Assembly: GCA_964502525.1 (NCBI GenBank)
Contig: CAZCXH010000212.1
Span: 1 to 6,907, forward strand
From: DATLYB01 sp964502525
Lineage (GTDB): Bacteria > Bacteroidota > Bacteroidia > Chitinophagales > CAIOSU01
Length of the DNA stretch: 6,907 nt
Direction: 5' to 3'
Shown piece by piece: positions 1-6,202 of this stretch (its first letter is position 1; each line of letters starts with the position of its first letter). Below the pieces are notes generated by a model that was not told the origin of the DNA, made no database searches, and saw only the letters and a program-made list of their open reading frames with translations. The position numbers were made by a program, and so were the translations under genes.

Positions 1-212
1 CAATTGTATTCGCTGCCGCTCCGGCTGTTGCTGATTTTGCTTAGCAGCGCCTGCAATGCCCTGTATCCATCGAAGTCCTGCAAAACCGTACGCTTGTGCA
101 GGTCGTCATAGAGACGGCAAATGCTGCAAACCCCATCATGATCAAATGTGATTTCTTTGCAATCGTTATTGTTCAGTATGCACCTGGTGCACACCCTGTA
201 AGTGTCCGGCAT
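1..212 (-). CDS. wbpG: N-acetyl sugar amidotransferase, WbpG/PseA type (N-terminal part, cut by left edge)
   Basis: This is the first 70 codons of an amidotransferase expected to turn an N-acetyl group of a sugar into an acetamidino group, using ammonia from a HisH/HisF pair and ATP. Translating the minus strand from ATG at 212-210 gives a protein starting MPDTYRVCTRCILNNNDC. Two CxxC pairs (C8/C11 and C29/C32) bracket a segment reading ITFDHDGVCSIC, the zinc-ribbon-like N-terminus typical of this family. The frame stays open to the left edge and ends in GSEYN plus a partial Cys codon, just where the family's ATP-pyrophosphatase P-loop (SGGxDS type) would begin; that domain is outside the window. 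An in-frame TGA lies 17 codons upstream of the ATG, which limits the start. The hisH-like and hisF-like genes at 3431-4826 are its expected partners but are separated from it by three genes. The symbol is by analogy with Pseudomonas; the sugar substrate is unknown. Confidence 0.85.
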   Translation of the reverse strand, partial: MPDTYRVCTRCILNNNDCKEITFDHDGVCSICRLYDDLHKRTVLQDFDGYRALQALLSKISNSRSGSEYN

Positions 213-242
213 ATGGCAGCCCGTAAATGGGGCTACGGAGCC

Positions 243-274
243 AAAAAATAGCAATAATTTTCATACACTGCAAT
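243..274 (-). promoter_or_regulatory. Possible promoter for the wbpG-like gene
   Basis: Read on the minus strand, ATTG (274-271) is followed after 20 bases by TATTTTTTG (250-242). This is close to the Bacteroidota pattern of a TTG -33 box and a TAnnTTTG -7 box, with one extra T before the G. Transcription would start near 236, about 24 bases before the ATG at 212. The site lies in the 96-base gap after the FkbM gene stop, so wbpG could be transcribed on its own. The match is imperfect and the region is AT-rich. Confidence 0.3.
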
Positions 275-308
275 CCGTCTGCATCCGGCTTGCACGGATA
301 ACGCCTTT

Positions 309-1181
309 TTATTTTATCAAACGCAGGCGTTTCGCCACATCCGAAGTGCAGATTAAAAAGTTATAGCAGGTAGCCTTATGCAGGTGCTCCCTGCGTTGAG
401 GACCCTTTTTTTCATCAATGTCGAAATACAGGTATCCAATGCCTGAAGTCAGTTTTTCAATTTTCCCGGCAAGAAAGTCTTCGAGTATTTCAATCAGCAG
501 GGTTGGTTTGTGCACCGCCAGCAAATCTTTCATTCCGGCCAAAACCTCCACCTCATGAAATTGAACATCCAGTTTCATCAAATCAACGCGGTTTATATTT
601 TGCGCGTTGATAAACCCGGCCAGGGTGTCAGTTTCTATCTCAACCGGAACGCCTTCCCTTCCAAAAGCATTATGGCTTAAAGAAACGATATATTCAGAAT
701 CGCCCGGGGTGTCATAGATCGTTCTCTTTCCCGAACTGTCCGAAAGCGCTTTTTTAACAGCAGCAATCGAATAGTTATTCAGTTTGATATTATTTGCCAG
801 TCTTTTGTAGATGCGCTCAACCGGTTCGAAAGCATAAACAGCAGCGTTGCTGTTGATCGTTTGTGCCACCAACGAATAAAGTCCGCTGTTGGCGCCTATA
901 TCCAATATCGTTTTTGATTCCTTGCATAATTCCATCCAAAGTTCCAGAGAATGCCTTTCATAGGCTCCGGGTATCCCTCCCCAAAAAATTTCGTTCTCCA
1001 GATAGCTGCCGTAGTGTCGCATCAGAAATTGCTTGTCCGGGGCTAATCTGGCTCTGAAGTTTCCGGTGAAGTGGAGGTGCTTGTAAACCGTTTCGGGAGG
1101 CGACCAGAAAAATCTGATTGCCGAAAACAGTTTATTCTTCAGGGGTATTCCGTTATAGATTCTTTTCAAGATGTTTTTCAT
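309..1181 (-). CDS. FkbM-family SAM-dependent methyltransferase
   Basis: A predicted cytosolic class I methyltransferase of the FkbM family (Methyltransf_21), which usually O-methylates sugars or polyketide hydroxyls. Counting from the outer ATG at 1217 (302 aa), SAM motif I is LDIGANSGLYS at 105-115, followed by the acidic AFEP at 129-132. The family's second block reads VDLMKLDVQFHEVEVLAG at 211-228, where most members have DVEG or DVQG; here the Gly is Phe. PTLLIEI at 238-244 is the typical late strand. I chose the internal ATG at 1181, giving 290 aa, because the protein then begins MKNILKRIYNGIPLKNKLF, a usual start for this subgroup; the upstream 12 residues look unrelated. Its target is unknown, but in this context a sugar of the surface polysaccharide is likely. 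It is divergent from the FkbH gene and followed by wbpG on the same strand. Confidence 0.85.
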   Translation of the reverse strand: MKNILKRIYNGIPLKNKLFSAIRFFWSPPETVYKHLHFTGNFRARLAPDKQFLMRHYGSYLENEIFWGGIPGAYERHSLELWMELCKESKTILDIGANSGLYSLVAQTINSNAAVYAFEPVERIYKRLANNIKLNNYSIAAVKKALSDSSGKRTIYDTPGDSEYIVSLSHNAFGREGVPVEIETDTLAGFINAQNINRVDLMKLDVQFHEVEVLAGMKDLLAVHKPTLLIEILEDFLAGKIEKLTSGIGYLYFDIDEKKGPQRREHLHKATCYNFLICTSDVAKRLRLIK

Positions 1182-1246
1182 GGGAACGATTGCAAGTTTC
1201 AGTACGCTAAGGTACATATTGTATTTTACTTATCATTTGCGGGGAA

Positions 1247-1279
1247 AAAATGCCTGAACAACCTGAAGTCAGGCATTTT
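1247..1279 (-). terminator. Hairpin with T-tracts upstream of the FkbM gene (terminator or attenuator)
   Basis: AAAATGCCTGA (1247-1257) and TCAGGCATTTT (1269-1279) form a perfect 11-bp stem with an 11-base loop. Read on the minus strand, the stem is followed by TTTTTT and then C residues, the classic intrinsic-terminator shape. It ends about 30 bases before the outer ATG (1217) and 65 before the chosen one (1181). No gene on either strand ends here, because the flanking genes are divergent. It could be an attenuator in the FkbM leader, a bidirectional insulator, or the remains of a terminator from a lost gene. Confidence 0.55.
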
Positions 1280-1282
1280 GTA

Positions 1283-1361
1283 CCATCGGTAAGCAGGTTT
1301 CCGAACTTGTACCAAATAGTACCCGATGGATATCCTCCGAAGAAGTCCGGAGTCCTTCGGA
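1283..1361. repeat. Further inverted repeats in the divergent intergenic region
   Basis: Two more dyads follow the strong hairpin. CCATCGG (1283-1289) is matched by CCGATGG (1323-1329), and TCCGAAG (1336-1342) by CTTCGGA (1355-1361). A direct repeat TTGTACCA occurs at 1278-1285 and 1307-1314. A T-run begins about 15 bases after the last dyad. These arms are only 7 bp, so each alone is weak. Together with the 11-bp hairpin they make the leader of the FkbH gene unusually structured. A role as operators or leader RNA folding is inference. Confidence 0.35.
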
Positions 1362-1460
1362 ACGATCACAGTTCGTTTTTTGCACTTGTTTCGGGATAAC
1401 AGGATGCGGAGAAGGTGTTTTAATTTTACATTTTACCGTAACACCGTTCATTTCGCTCAC

Positions 1461-3173
1461 GTGAATCTTTTAGAACTGAGGAAATCCCTCAACATCAATT
1501 CGGATGATTTTCCGAAGATGAAGGTTGCCCTTTTGGGTGACAGCCCCACCCAATTGCTGTCGCAGGCGATAAGAGGGCTTGGGATAGTGAACAAAATGTC
1601 ATTGCAGATATTTGATGCGGATGTTGACCAGGTTGACTACCAAATATTCAATAACCGGTCGGATATGTACAACTTTGAGCCGGACGCAGTTGTCATCTTC
1701 CAATCCGTGCAAAAACTGCAGGAGAAATTTTATGAAACAGATGAAAAAGCGGGGTTCGCGGCTGCCCGGATTAGTCATTTAAGAGCACAAATCTCCACGC
1801 TGTCTGAAGGTTTGGCGGCCCAAATCATTTACTACAATTTTCCGGAGGCGAATGACGGAGTGTTTGGAAATTTTGCAAACAAATATCCGGCTTCGTTTTT
1901 GTATCAAACGAGAAAGCTGAATGCCCTGCTGATGGAAGTTGCGGTGGAATGCCCCAATTTTCACATCGCTGATTTTGCCGCGCTTCAGCAAACGCTGGGG
2001 CGTGTTAAAACATTTGCGCCCAATCTGTATGCAACGTCTTCGATGGTTTTGTCGCCAGACGTTCTGCCTGACGTGGCAAAACTTGCGGTAGATATTATTG
2101 CCGCCTCCAAAGGCAAAGTGAAGAAATGCCTCATCACCGACCTTGACAACACGATGTGGGGCGGAATTATCGGTGATGACGGGATGGCGAATATCCAGAT
2201 CGGCAATCTGGGCGTTGGCAAAGCCTTTTCGGAGTTGCAGCGATGGATGAAACAATTGAAACTGCGCGGTATCCTGCTCGCGGTGTGCAGCAAGAACAAT
2301 GAAGCTATCGCAAAAGAACCGTTTGGGAAACATCCCGAAATGGTTCTGAAACTTTCGGATTTTGCCATATTTGTTGCGAACTGGGAAAACAAAGTGGACA
2401 ATCTGCACTCCATTCAATCAGCGCTGAATATCGGGTTTGATTCGATGGTGTTCATTGACGACAATCCCTTCGAGCGCGAAATGGTGCGCAAGGCGATTCC
2501 CGGCATTACTGTCCCCGAGATGCCCGAAGACCCGGCTGAATATCTTTTGTTTTTACAGCAACTCAACCTGTTTGAAATCGCCTCCGTTACCAGCGAAGAT
2601 GCCACGCGTACCGAGCAATATCAGGTGGAAGCAAAGCGAATCGAGATGAAGAAATCATTCTTCAACGAGGAAGACTACCTGAAAAGCCTTGAAATGACGG
2701 CAGTGGTCGCACCCTTCAACGATTTCAACTTTTCGCGCGTGGCGCAACTGACGCAGCGATCCAACCAGTTTAACCTGCGCACGGTGCGATATACGGACGC
2801 TGAAATAAAATCAATGGTGCACGATGACAGGTTTGCAACTTTCACCTTCCAGTTGAATGACAAGTTTGGCGATTACGGAATCATCTGCGTGATTATCCTG
2901 AAAAAGGAAAACAAAAACTTGTTCATTGACACGCTGCTGATGAGTTGCCGCGTGCTGAACAGAACCGTGGAGCAATTCGTGCTGAATGAACTGATGCGCT
3001 ACGCGGGTGAAAATAATTTTGAAGCCATCACCGGAGAATACCTGCCCACTCCGAAAAACGCGCTGGTGAAGGATTTGCTTGCCCGGCTTGGATTTACGGA
3101 AGACGGAAAAATCTGGCGGCTTGAAGTTGACGGTTATAGATCTTTAAAAACTTACGTTGCAGAAAAACCATGA
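1461..3173 (+). CDS. FkbH-like HAD-IIIC phosphatase/acyl (glyceryl) transferase
   Basis: FkbH-type enzymes dephosphorylate a C3 donor (1,3-bisphosphoglycerate in the FK520 and oxazolomycin systems) and load the glyceryl group on an acyl carrier protein. In the 570-aa protein from GTG at 1461, an N-terminal SGNH-like region starts KVALLGDSPTQLL (about residues 21-33). HAD motif I is TDLDNTMWGG (226-235), motif II is AVCSKNN (274-280), the probable motif III Lys is in NKVDNL (about 311), and motif IV is VFIDDNPFE (330-338). The C-terminal part (about 390-560) resembles a GNAT-like acyl-transfer domain and contains LLMSCRVLNR; its Cys (about 496) may carry the acyl group. The frame is open up to ATG 1326, but the family normally starts with a segment like NLLELRKSL, so the first 45 residues are probably not translated; ATG 1404 is another option. 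The stop overlaps the ACP start (ATGA), indicating translational coupling. Confidence 0.88.
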   Translation: MNLLELRKSLNINSDDFPKMKVALLGDSPTQLLSQAIRGLGIVNKMSLQIFDADVDQVDYQIFNNRSDMYNFEPDAVVIFQSVQKLQEKFYETDEKAGFAAARISHLRAQISTLSEGLAAQIIYYNFPEANDGVFGNFANKYPASFLYQTRKLNALLMEVAVECPNFHIADFAALQQTLGRVKTFAPNLYATSSMVLSPDVLPDVAKLAVDIIAASKGKVKKCLITDLDNTMWGGIIGDDGMANIQIGNLGVGKAFSELQRWMKQLKLRGILLAVCSKNNEAIAKEPFGKHPEMVLKLSDFAIFVANWENKVDNLHSIQSALNIGFDSMVFIDDNPFEREMVRKAIPGITVPEMPEDPAEYLLFLQQLNLFEIASVTSEDATRTEQYQVEAKRIEMKKSFFNEEDYLKSLEMTAVVAPFNDFNFSRVAQLTQRSNQFNLRTVRYTDAEIKSMVHDDRFATFTFQLNDKFGDYGIICVIILKKENKNLFIDTLLMSCRVLNRTVEQFVLNELMRYAGENNFEAITGEYLPTPKNALVKDLLARLGFTEDGKIWRLEVDGYRSLKTYVAEKP

Positions 3174-3415
3174 GCATGGAATCTGTCCTGAAAGAAGTGA
3201 ACGGAATTTTCCGCAGGGAGTTGGGCAACGATAATTTGGAAATCAGCTACGAAACCACTGCGCAGGATGTTCCCGAATGGGACTCGCTGACGCATATCCT
3301 GCTGGTGGTGGCCATTGAAAAGCACTTCGGAATCAAATTCACGTCAACGGAAATCGAAGGCTTCAAAAATGCAGGACACATGTGCGAGGCTGTGGTGAGG
3401 AAGAAGGGGAATTGA
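3170..3415 (+). CDS. Acyl carrier protein paired with FkbH
   Basis: This 81-residue protein is the size of a free-standing acyl carrier protein. The motif EWDSLTHI places the phosphopantetheine-bearing serine at residue 39, and the surrounding helices (for example LLVVAIEKHFGIKF, 44-57, and the acidic TEIEGF that follows) match the ACP fold. It should be a cytosolic carrier modified by a 4'-phosphopantetheinyl transferase encoded elsewhere. The ATG overlaps the FkbH stop by four bases, so the pair is almost certainly made together, and the cargo is most simply the acyl group loaded by FkbH. A second ATG two codons in (3176) is possible. No acyltransferase moving the cargo onto a sugar is visible in the window. 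It is not the fatty-acid AcpP: the sequence around the Ser is EWDSL rather than the GADSLDTVEL form. Confidence 0.9.
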   Translation: MSMESVLKEVNGIFRRELGNDNLEISYETTAQDVPEWDSLTHILLVVAIEKHFGIKFTSTEIEGFKNAGHMCEAVVRKKGN

Positions 3416-3430
3416 CGGTGCGCCTGATAT

Positions 3431-4213
3431 TCAGGGTTTTTCTGAAATAATCAGCTTCTCCTTCTCATCGGGATAATTAATCAGCACCGCGCGATGCTTG
3501 CCATAAAAAACGAACCTGCTTCCCGCTGCCACAGCCGAGGCTCCAGCAAGCATGGCATTCCGGAAATGCTCCATCGTTCCGGCCCCACCGAGGGCTATCA
3601 CCGGAATTTTTACCGCTGATGACACGGATTTTATCAACTCCAGATCATATCCCTCCATGGTTCCGTCACGGTCAACCGATTGCAGCAGGATTTCACCTGC
3701 ACCCTGCTGTTCCAGAAACCGCGCATAAGACACCGGGTCTTTGTCTGTGAGTTTTTTCGTTCGGTGTGAATAAACCCTCTTTCTTCCAAACAGGTCATTT
3801 TTCACGTCAATGGCAGCCACCACGCTTGAACTGCCGAAGCGGTCTGCTGCCTGCCTTATAGCTTCCGGCTTGTCAAGGGCCGTTGAGTTCAGCGAAACTT
3901 TTTCCACTCCGGCAGCAATCACCTTGCCGAAGCTTTCAACCGTTGAAACACCCCCTCCATAAGTTACAGGCATGAAACATTCCGTGGCTACCTGCTCGAC
4001 ATATTTATAATCCGGCTCCCGGGTTTGAGGCGATGCGCTGATGTCTAGGACAATCAGTTCATCCACTTCCTTTTCATTGAAAATCTTAACGGCATTCTGA
4101 GGGTCGCCCACGTAAACATGGTTTTTGAACCGCATGGATTTCACAAGGTTGCCGCGGCTTTGCACCAGCAGGACTGGGATGATGCGCGTTAAGGAGTGAT
4201 TAGAATTGTTCAA
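3431..4213 (-). CDS. hisF2: HisF-like cyclase-subunit paralogue of the amidotransferase system (HisF2 type)
   Basis: A TIM barrel related to imidazole glycerol phosphate synthase HisF. By analogy with the Pseudomonas WbpG/HisH2/HisF2 set it should channel ammonia from the HisH-like partner to WbpG rather than make histidine. With numbering from TTG 4213 (260 aa), the first strand reads TRIIPVLLVQS, so the Asp11 of T. maritima HisF is Leu16. Asp130 is kept in VAAIDVK (D136). The ammonia-gate residues are all kept: Arg10, Glu52, Lys105 and Glu174. Phosphate-binding loops are visible as YGGGV and LGGAGTMEHF. The start is uncertain: no ATG lies near the expected N-terminus. TTG 4213 overlaps the end of the hisH-like gene by 14 bases; TTG 4216 is equivalent; ATG 4312 would add 33 unfamilial residues inside hisH. 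The stop is 15 bases from the convergent ACP stop, with no terminator between them. Confidence 0.88.
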   Translation of the reverse strand: MNNSNHSLTRIIPVLLVQSRGNLVKSMRFKNHVYVGDPQNAVKIFNEKEVDELIVLDISASPQTREPDYKYVEQVATECFMPVTYGGGVSTVESFGKVIAAGVEKVSLNSTALDKPEAIRQAADRFGSSSVVAAIDVKNDLFGRKRVYSHRTKKLTDKDPVSYARFLEQQGAGEILLQSVDRDGTMEGYDLELIKSVSSAVKIPVIALGGAGTMEHFRNAMLAGASAVAAGSRFVFYGKHRAVLINYPDEKEKLIISEKP

Positions 4214-4826
4214 CAAAATTCCTGAGGAGTTGCATTCCGAATTTATGGCTTTTTTCAGGATGGAACTGAACCCCTGCGATGTTCCCGCTTTCAACGGCTG
4301 ATGCAAAATCATATCCGTAGTTGGTCACGCACAGTTGGTCATTTTCCTTGTTCGTTTTGAAATGATAGCTGTGCACAAAATAAAATTTAGGATGATCTGA
4401 AAAATTTTCGAACAGCCTGCTTTTCTTCTTCAGGGACACGAAATTCCAGCCCATGTGCGGTATTTTGAGCGGTGCGGATTCGGCAAACTTGAACCGCACC
4501 ACCTCCGCATCGAACCATGACAGCCCCTTCATTCTTCCTTCTTCGCTGCCGTTAGCCATCAACTGCATTCCGAGGCATATCCCAAGCACCGGAATTTTCT
4601 GCACCATCGCTTTTTCATTGAGTGCATCCACAAGCCCCAAATCGGACAGCCGTTTCATTCCGGCATCAAAGGCCCCGATTCCGGGCAGAATGATTTTCTC
4701 CGCCTCCTGCACATCAAAAGGATTGCAGGATGGCATGAACTCAGCGCCAATTTTTTTCAGCATGTTCATCAGAGAGCCGATGTTGCTTAATCCGTTATCA
4801 ATGATTATCAATTTCCCCTTTTTCAT
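4200..4826 (-). CDS. hisH2: HisH-like glutamine amidotransferase (HisH2 type)
   Basis: A class I glutaminase that releases ammonia from glutamine and hands it to the HisF-like barrel encoded directly downstream. The 208-aa length is usual for HisH. The nucleophile elbow is LGICLGMQ with Cys84, and the rest of the triad is His189 and Glu191 in VQFHPEKS. Other family marks are IILPGIGAFD (45-54), PHMGWN (123-128) and YFVHSYHF (149-156). HisH of histidine synthesis usually has PQMGWN at the third mark, and the His here fits the paralogues that accompany sugar amidotransferases. The start at ATG 4826 is close to the family N-terminus (short MKKGKL before IIIDNG). The gene ends inside the start region of the hisF-like gene, indicating coupling, and its start is only 20 bases from that of the divergent glycosyltransferase gene, so its promoter must lie within that gene. 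Confidence 0.9.
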   Translation of the reverse strand: MKKGKLIIIDNGLSNIGSLMNMLKKIGAEFMPSCNPFDVQEAEKIILPGIGAFDAGMKRLSDLGLVDALNEKAMVQKIPVLGICLGMQLMANGSEEGRMKGLSWFDAEVVRFKFAESAPLKIPHMGWNFVSLKKKSRLFENFSDHPKFYFVHSYHFKTNKENDQLCVTNYGYDFASAVESGNIAGVQFHPEKSHKFGMQLLRNFVEQF

Positions 4827-4832
4827 TTTCTT

Positions 4833-4840
4833 TAGATTTG
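4833..4840 (+). promoter_or_regulatory. Candidate -7 element for the glycosyltransferase gene
   Basis: TAGATTTG matches the Bacteroidota -7 consensus TAnnTTTG exactly and lies just before the glycosyltransferase ATG at 4847. Transcription would start within a few bases of that ATG, making a leaderless or nearly leaderless mRNA. No TTG -33 box stands at the usual distance; the upstream 25 bases are a T- and C-rich run. The 8-base match alone could be chance. Confidence 0.3.
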
Positions 4841-4846
4841 CTGCAC

Positions 4847-6124
4847 ATGCCGCAAAACACGCGTTTGCTTTTACTTACCGATTTTTATCCATTTGAGGTA
4901 AGAGAGCCTTTTGTTAGAAATGAAATGCCCTATCTGACAAAGGCGTTTAAGCACGTTCATGTTTTCTGTTCGCACCCTGACAGCAAAAATCCTATTTATT
5001 CCCTTGCCCCAAACGAGAGCGCCAGCCACATTGATAATTCCCTGACCCTTTACGAAAAAATATGGAGCTTCAGATGGATATTCTCACAACTCTTCCGGGA
5101 GGAAATTCATTTCATCCGGAAAAATTATCAAACCCCGCTCAGCGCCAGGCTCATCAAAACCATGCTTCTCACGCTGCAAATGGCGGTTAAATATGAGAAA
5201 CTCCTGAAGGAGCATATTGAAGCAGGCAGGTTAAACAGCGACTTGCTGGTCATTTATTCTTACTGGACAGATGCCCGCGCCATTGCGGCTGCCCGGCTGA
5301 AAAAATCCATGAATGCAACCGCCATATCGCGGGCACACGGATGGGATGTTTACTTCGAACGGCAAACGCCCCCTTATCTCCCGTTCAGGAAGTATATTCA
5401 TGACAACCTTGATGCGGTGTTCTTTGTTTCGGCAAACGGCAGGGATTATTCGCTGCAAAAAGTTAAAGGCAGCACGCCTGAAAAATTCAGAATCAGCAGG
5501 CTCGGAACCGTTTTTCATAAAAGAAATCCTGAAGGCAAGGCGGTAAAGATGATTATAGTATCCAATGCGGGCTTTATTCCGCTAAAAAGAATTTTTCTTA
5601 TTCCGGGCATTTTAGCCCGGTTAAAAGATGTGCCGGTTCAATGGATTCACTTCGGATGGGGTCCGATGAAAGATGAAATTGAGCGCTATTCCGCAAGCAG
5701 GCTGAAGGATTGCGGAAATATCAGTTTTGAGTTTAAAGGACGCATTGACAATTCCGAGTTAATGGAGTTTTATGGAAACAATCATGTTGACCTTTTTCTG
5801 CACACCAGCGAGTTTGAGGGATTCCCCGTTGTAATCATGGAGGCGCTCTCGTTTGGCATTCCGGTGATGTCAACCATAGCGGGTGGCATTGGAAAAATCG
5901 TGAATGATGAAAACGGATTTCCTCTTGCAAAAGATTTCAAACCGGAGCAGGCGGCAAGGCTTATTGAATCATACCATGCGTCTTCTGAAGCGGAGAAACA
6001 AAAAAGGAGGGATGCTGCGCTGAGAACTTGGCAAGAGTATTTTAATGCGGAGAAAAATTATCCGAAGTTTATTGAGGAAATATTTGATTTGGCGAGATTA
6101 AATCGCAGGGAAAGTTTCAAATAG
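4847..6124 (+). CDS. Glycosyltransferase, GT-B fold, family 4 type
   Basis: A predicted retaining glycosyltransferase that would transfer a sugar from a nucleotide donor to the growing polysaccharide repeat unit at the inner face of the membrane. In the 425-aa protein the N-terminal Rossmann domain opens LLLLTDFYPFEVREPFVRNE (7-26), typical of bacterial GT4 enzymes. SRAHGWDVYF lies at 161-170. The C-terminal donor-binding domain has FKGRI at 296-300, LFLHTSEFEGFPVVIMEA at 316-333 and the EX7E pair Glu324/Glu332, then GIPVMSTIAGGIGKIV. There is no signal peptide or transmembrane segment. The donor and linkage cannot be read from the sequence. ATG 4847 was preferred to an in-frame TTG three codons upstream. 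The gene is divergent from hisH-like and is the last polysaccharide gene before atpD. Confidence 0.87.
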   Translation: MPQNTRLLLLTDFYPFEVREPFVRNEMPYLTKAFKHVHVFCSHPDSKNPIYSLAPNESASHIDNSLTLYEKIWSFRWIFSQLFREEIHFIRKNYQTPLSARLIKTMLLTLQMAVKYEKLLKEHIEAGRLNSDLLVIYSYWTDARAIAAARLKKSMNATAISRAHGWDVYFERQTPPYLPFRKYIHDNLDAVFFVSANGRDYSLQKVKGSTPEKFRISRLGTVFHKRNPEGKAVKMIIVSNAGFIPLKRIFLIPGILARLKDVPVQWIHFGWGPMKDEIERYSASRLKDCGNISFEFKGRIDNSELMEFYGNNHVDLFLHTSEFEGFPVVIMEALSFGIPVMSTIAGGIGKIVNDENGFPLAKDFKPEQAARLIESYHASSEAEKQKRRDAALRTWQEYFNAEKNYPKFIEEIFDLARLNRRESFK

Positions 6125-6202
6125 AAACGAAGGTGTGAAATTTGGGTATTTGCCGATTTTCATGGGCAACAGGCTATTGTTCTTGAATATCAAAAATAAC
6201 AC
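6125..6202. other. Spacer between glycosyltransferase and intron relic
   Basis: Together with the next two entries this accounts for the 248 bases without a gene before atpD. I see no open frame of note here. A weak dyad TTGCC (6150-6154)/GGCAA (6165-6169) has no T-tract and is not a convincing terminator. GTGTG at 6133-6137 resembles the GTGYG that opens bacterial group II introns, but nothing after it can be matched to domain I, so I do not claim it as a 5' splice site. Confidence 0.4.

Noticed and set aside
166..264. Short minus-strand frame starting MKIIAIFWLRS upstream of wbpG
   Set aside because: It is about 32 codons, overlaps the wbpG start in another frame, and has no recognisable features.
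283..299. Dyad ATCCG/CGGAT after the FkbM stop as terminator
   Set aside because: The stem is 5 bp and has no T-tract on the minus strand.
1326..1460. N-terminal extension of the FkbH frame up to ATG 1326
   Set aside because: The 45 extra residues are Arg- and Phe-rich, unlike the family, and overlap two inverted repeats of the intergenic region. The family-like sequence begins at the GTG at 1461.
1779..2417. Long minus-strand open frames opposite the FkbH gene
   Set aside because: They are antisense to a well-supported coding region and have low-complexity, non-family compositions.
3416..3446. Terminator between the convergent ACP and hisF-like genes
   Set aside because: Only 5-bp dyads such as TTCAG (3430-3434)/CTGAA (3442-3446) are present, without a following T-tract, so a bidirectional intrinsic terminator is not supported.
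3431..4826. Genuine histidine-biosynthesis hisH and hisF
   Set aside because: No other his genes are adjacent, the HisF Asp11 equivalent is missing, and a WbpG-type gene lies in the same locus.
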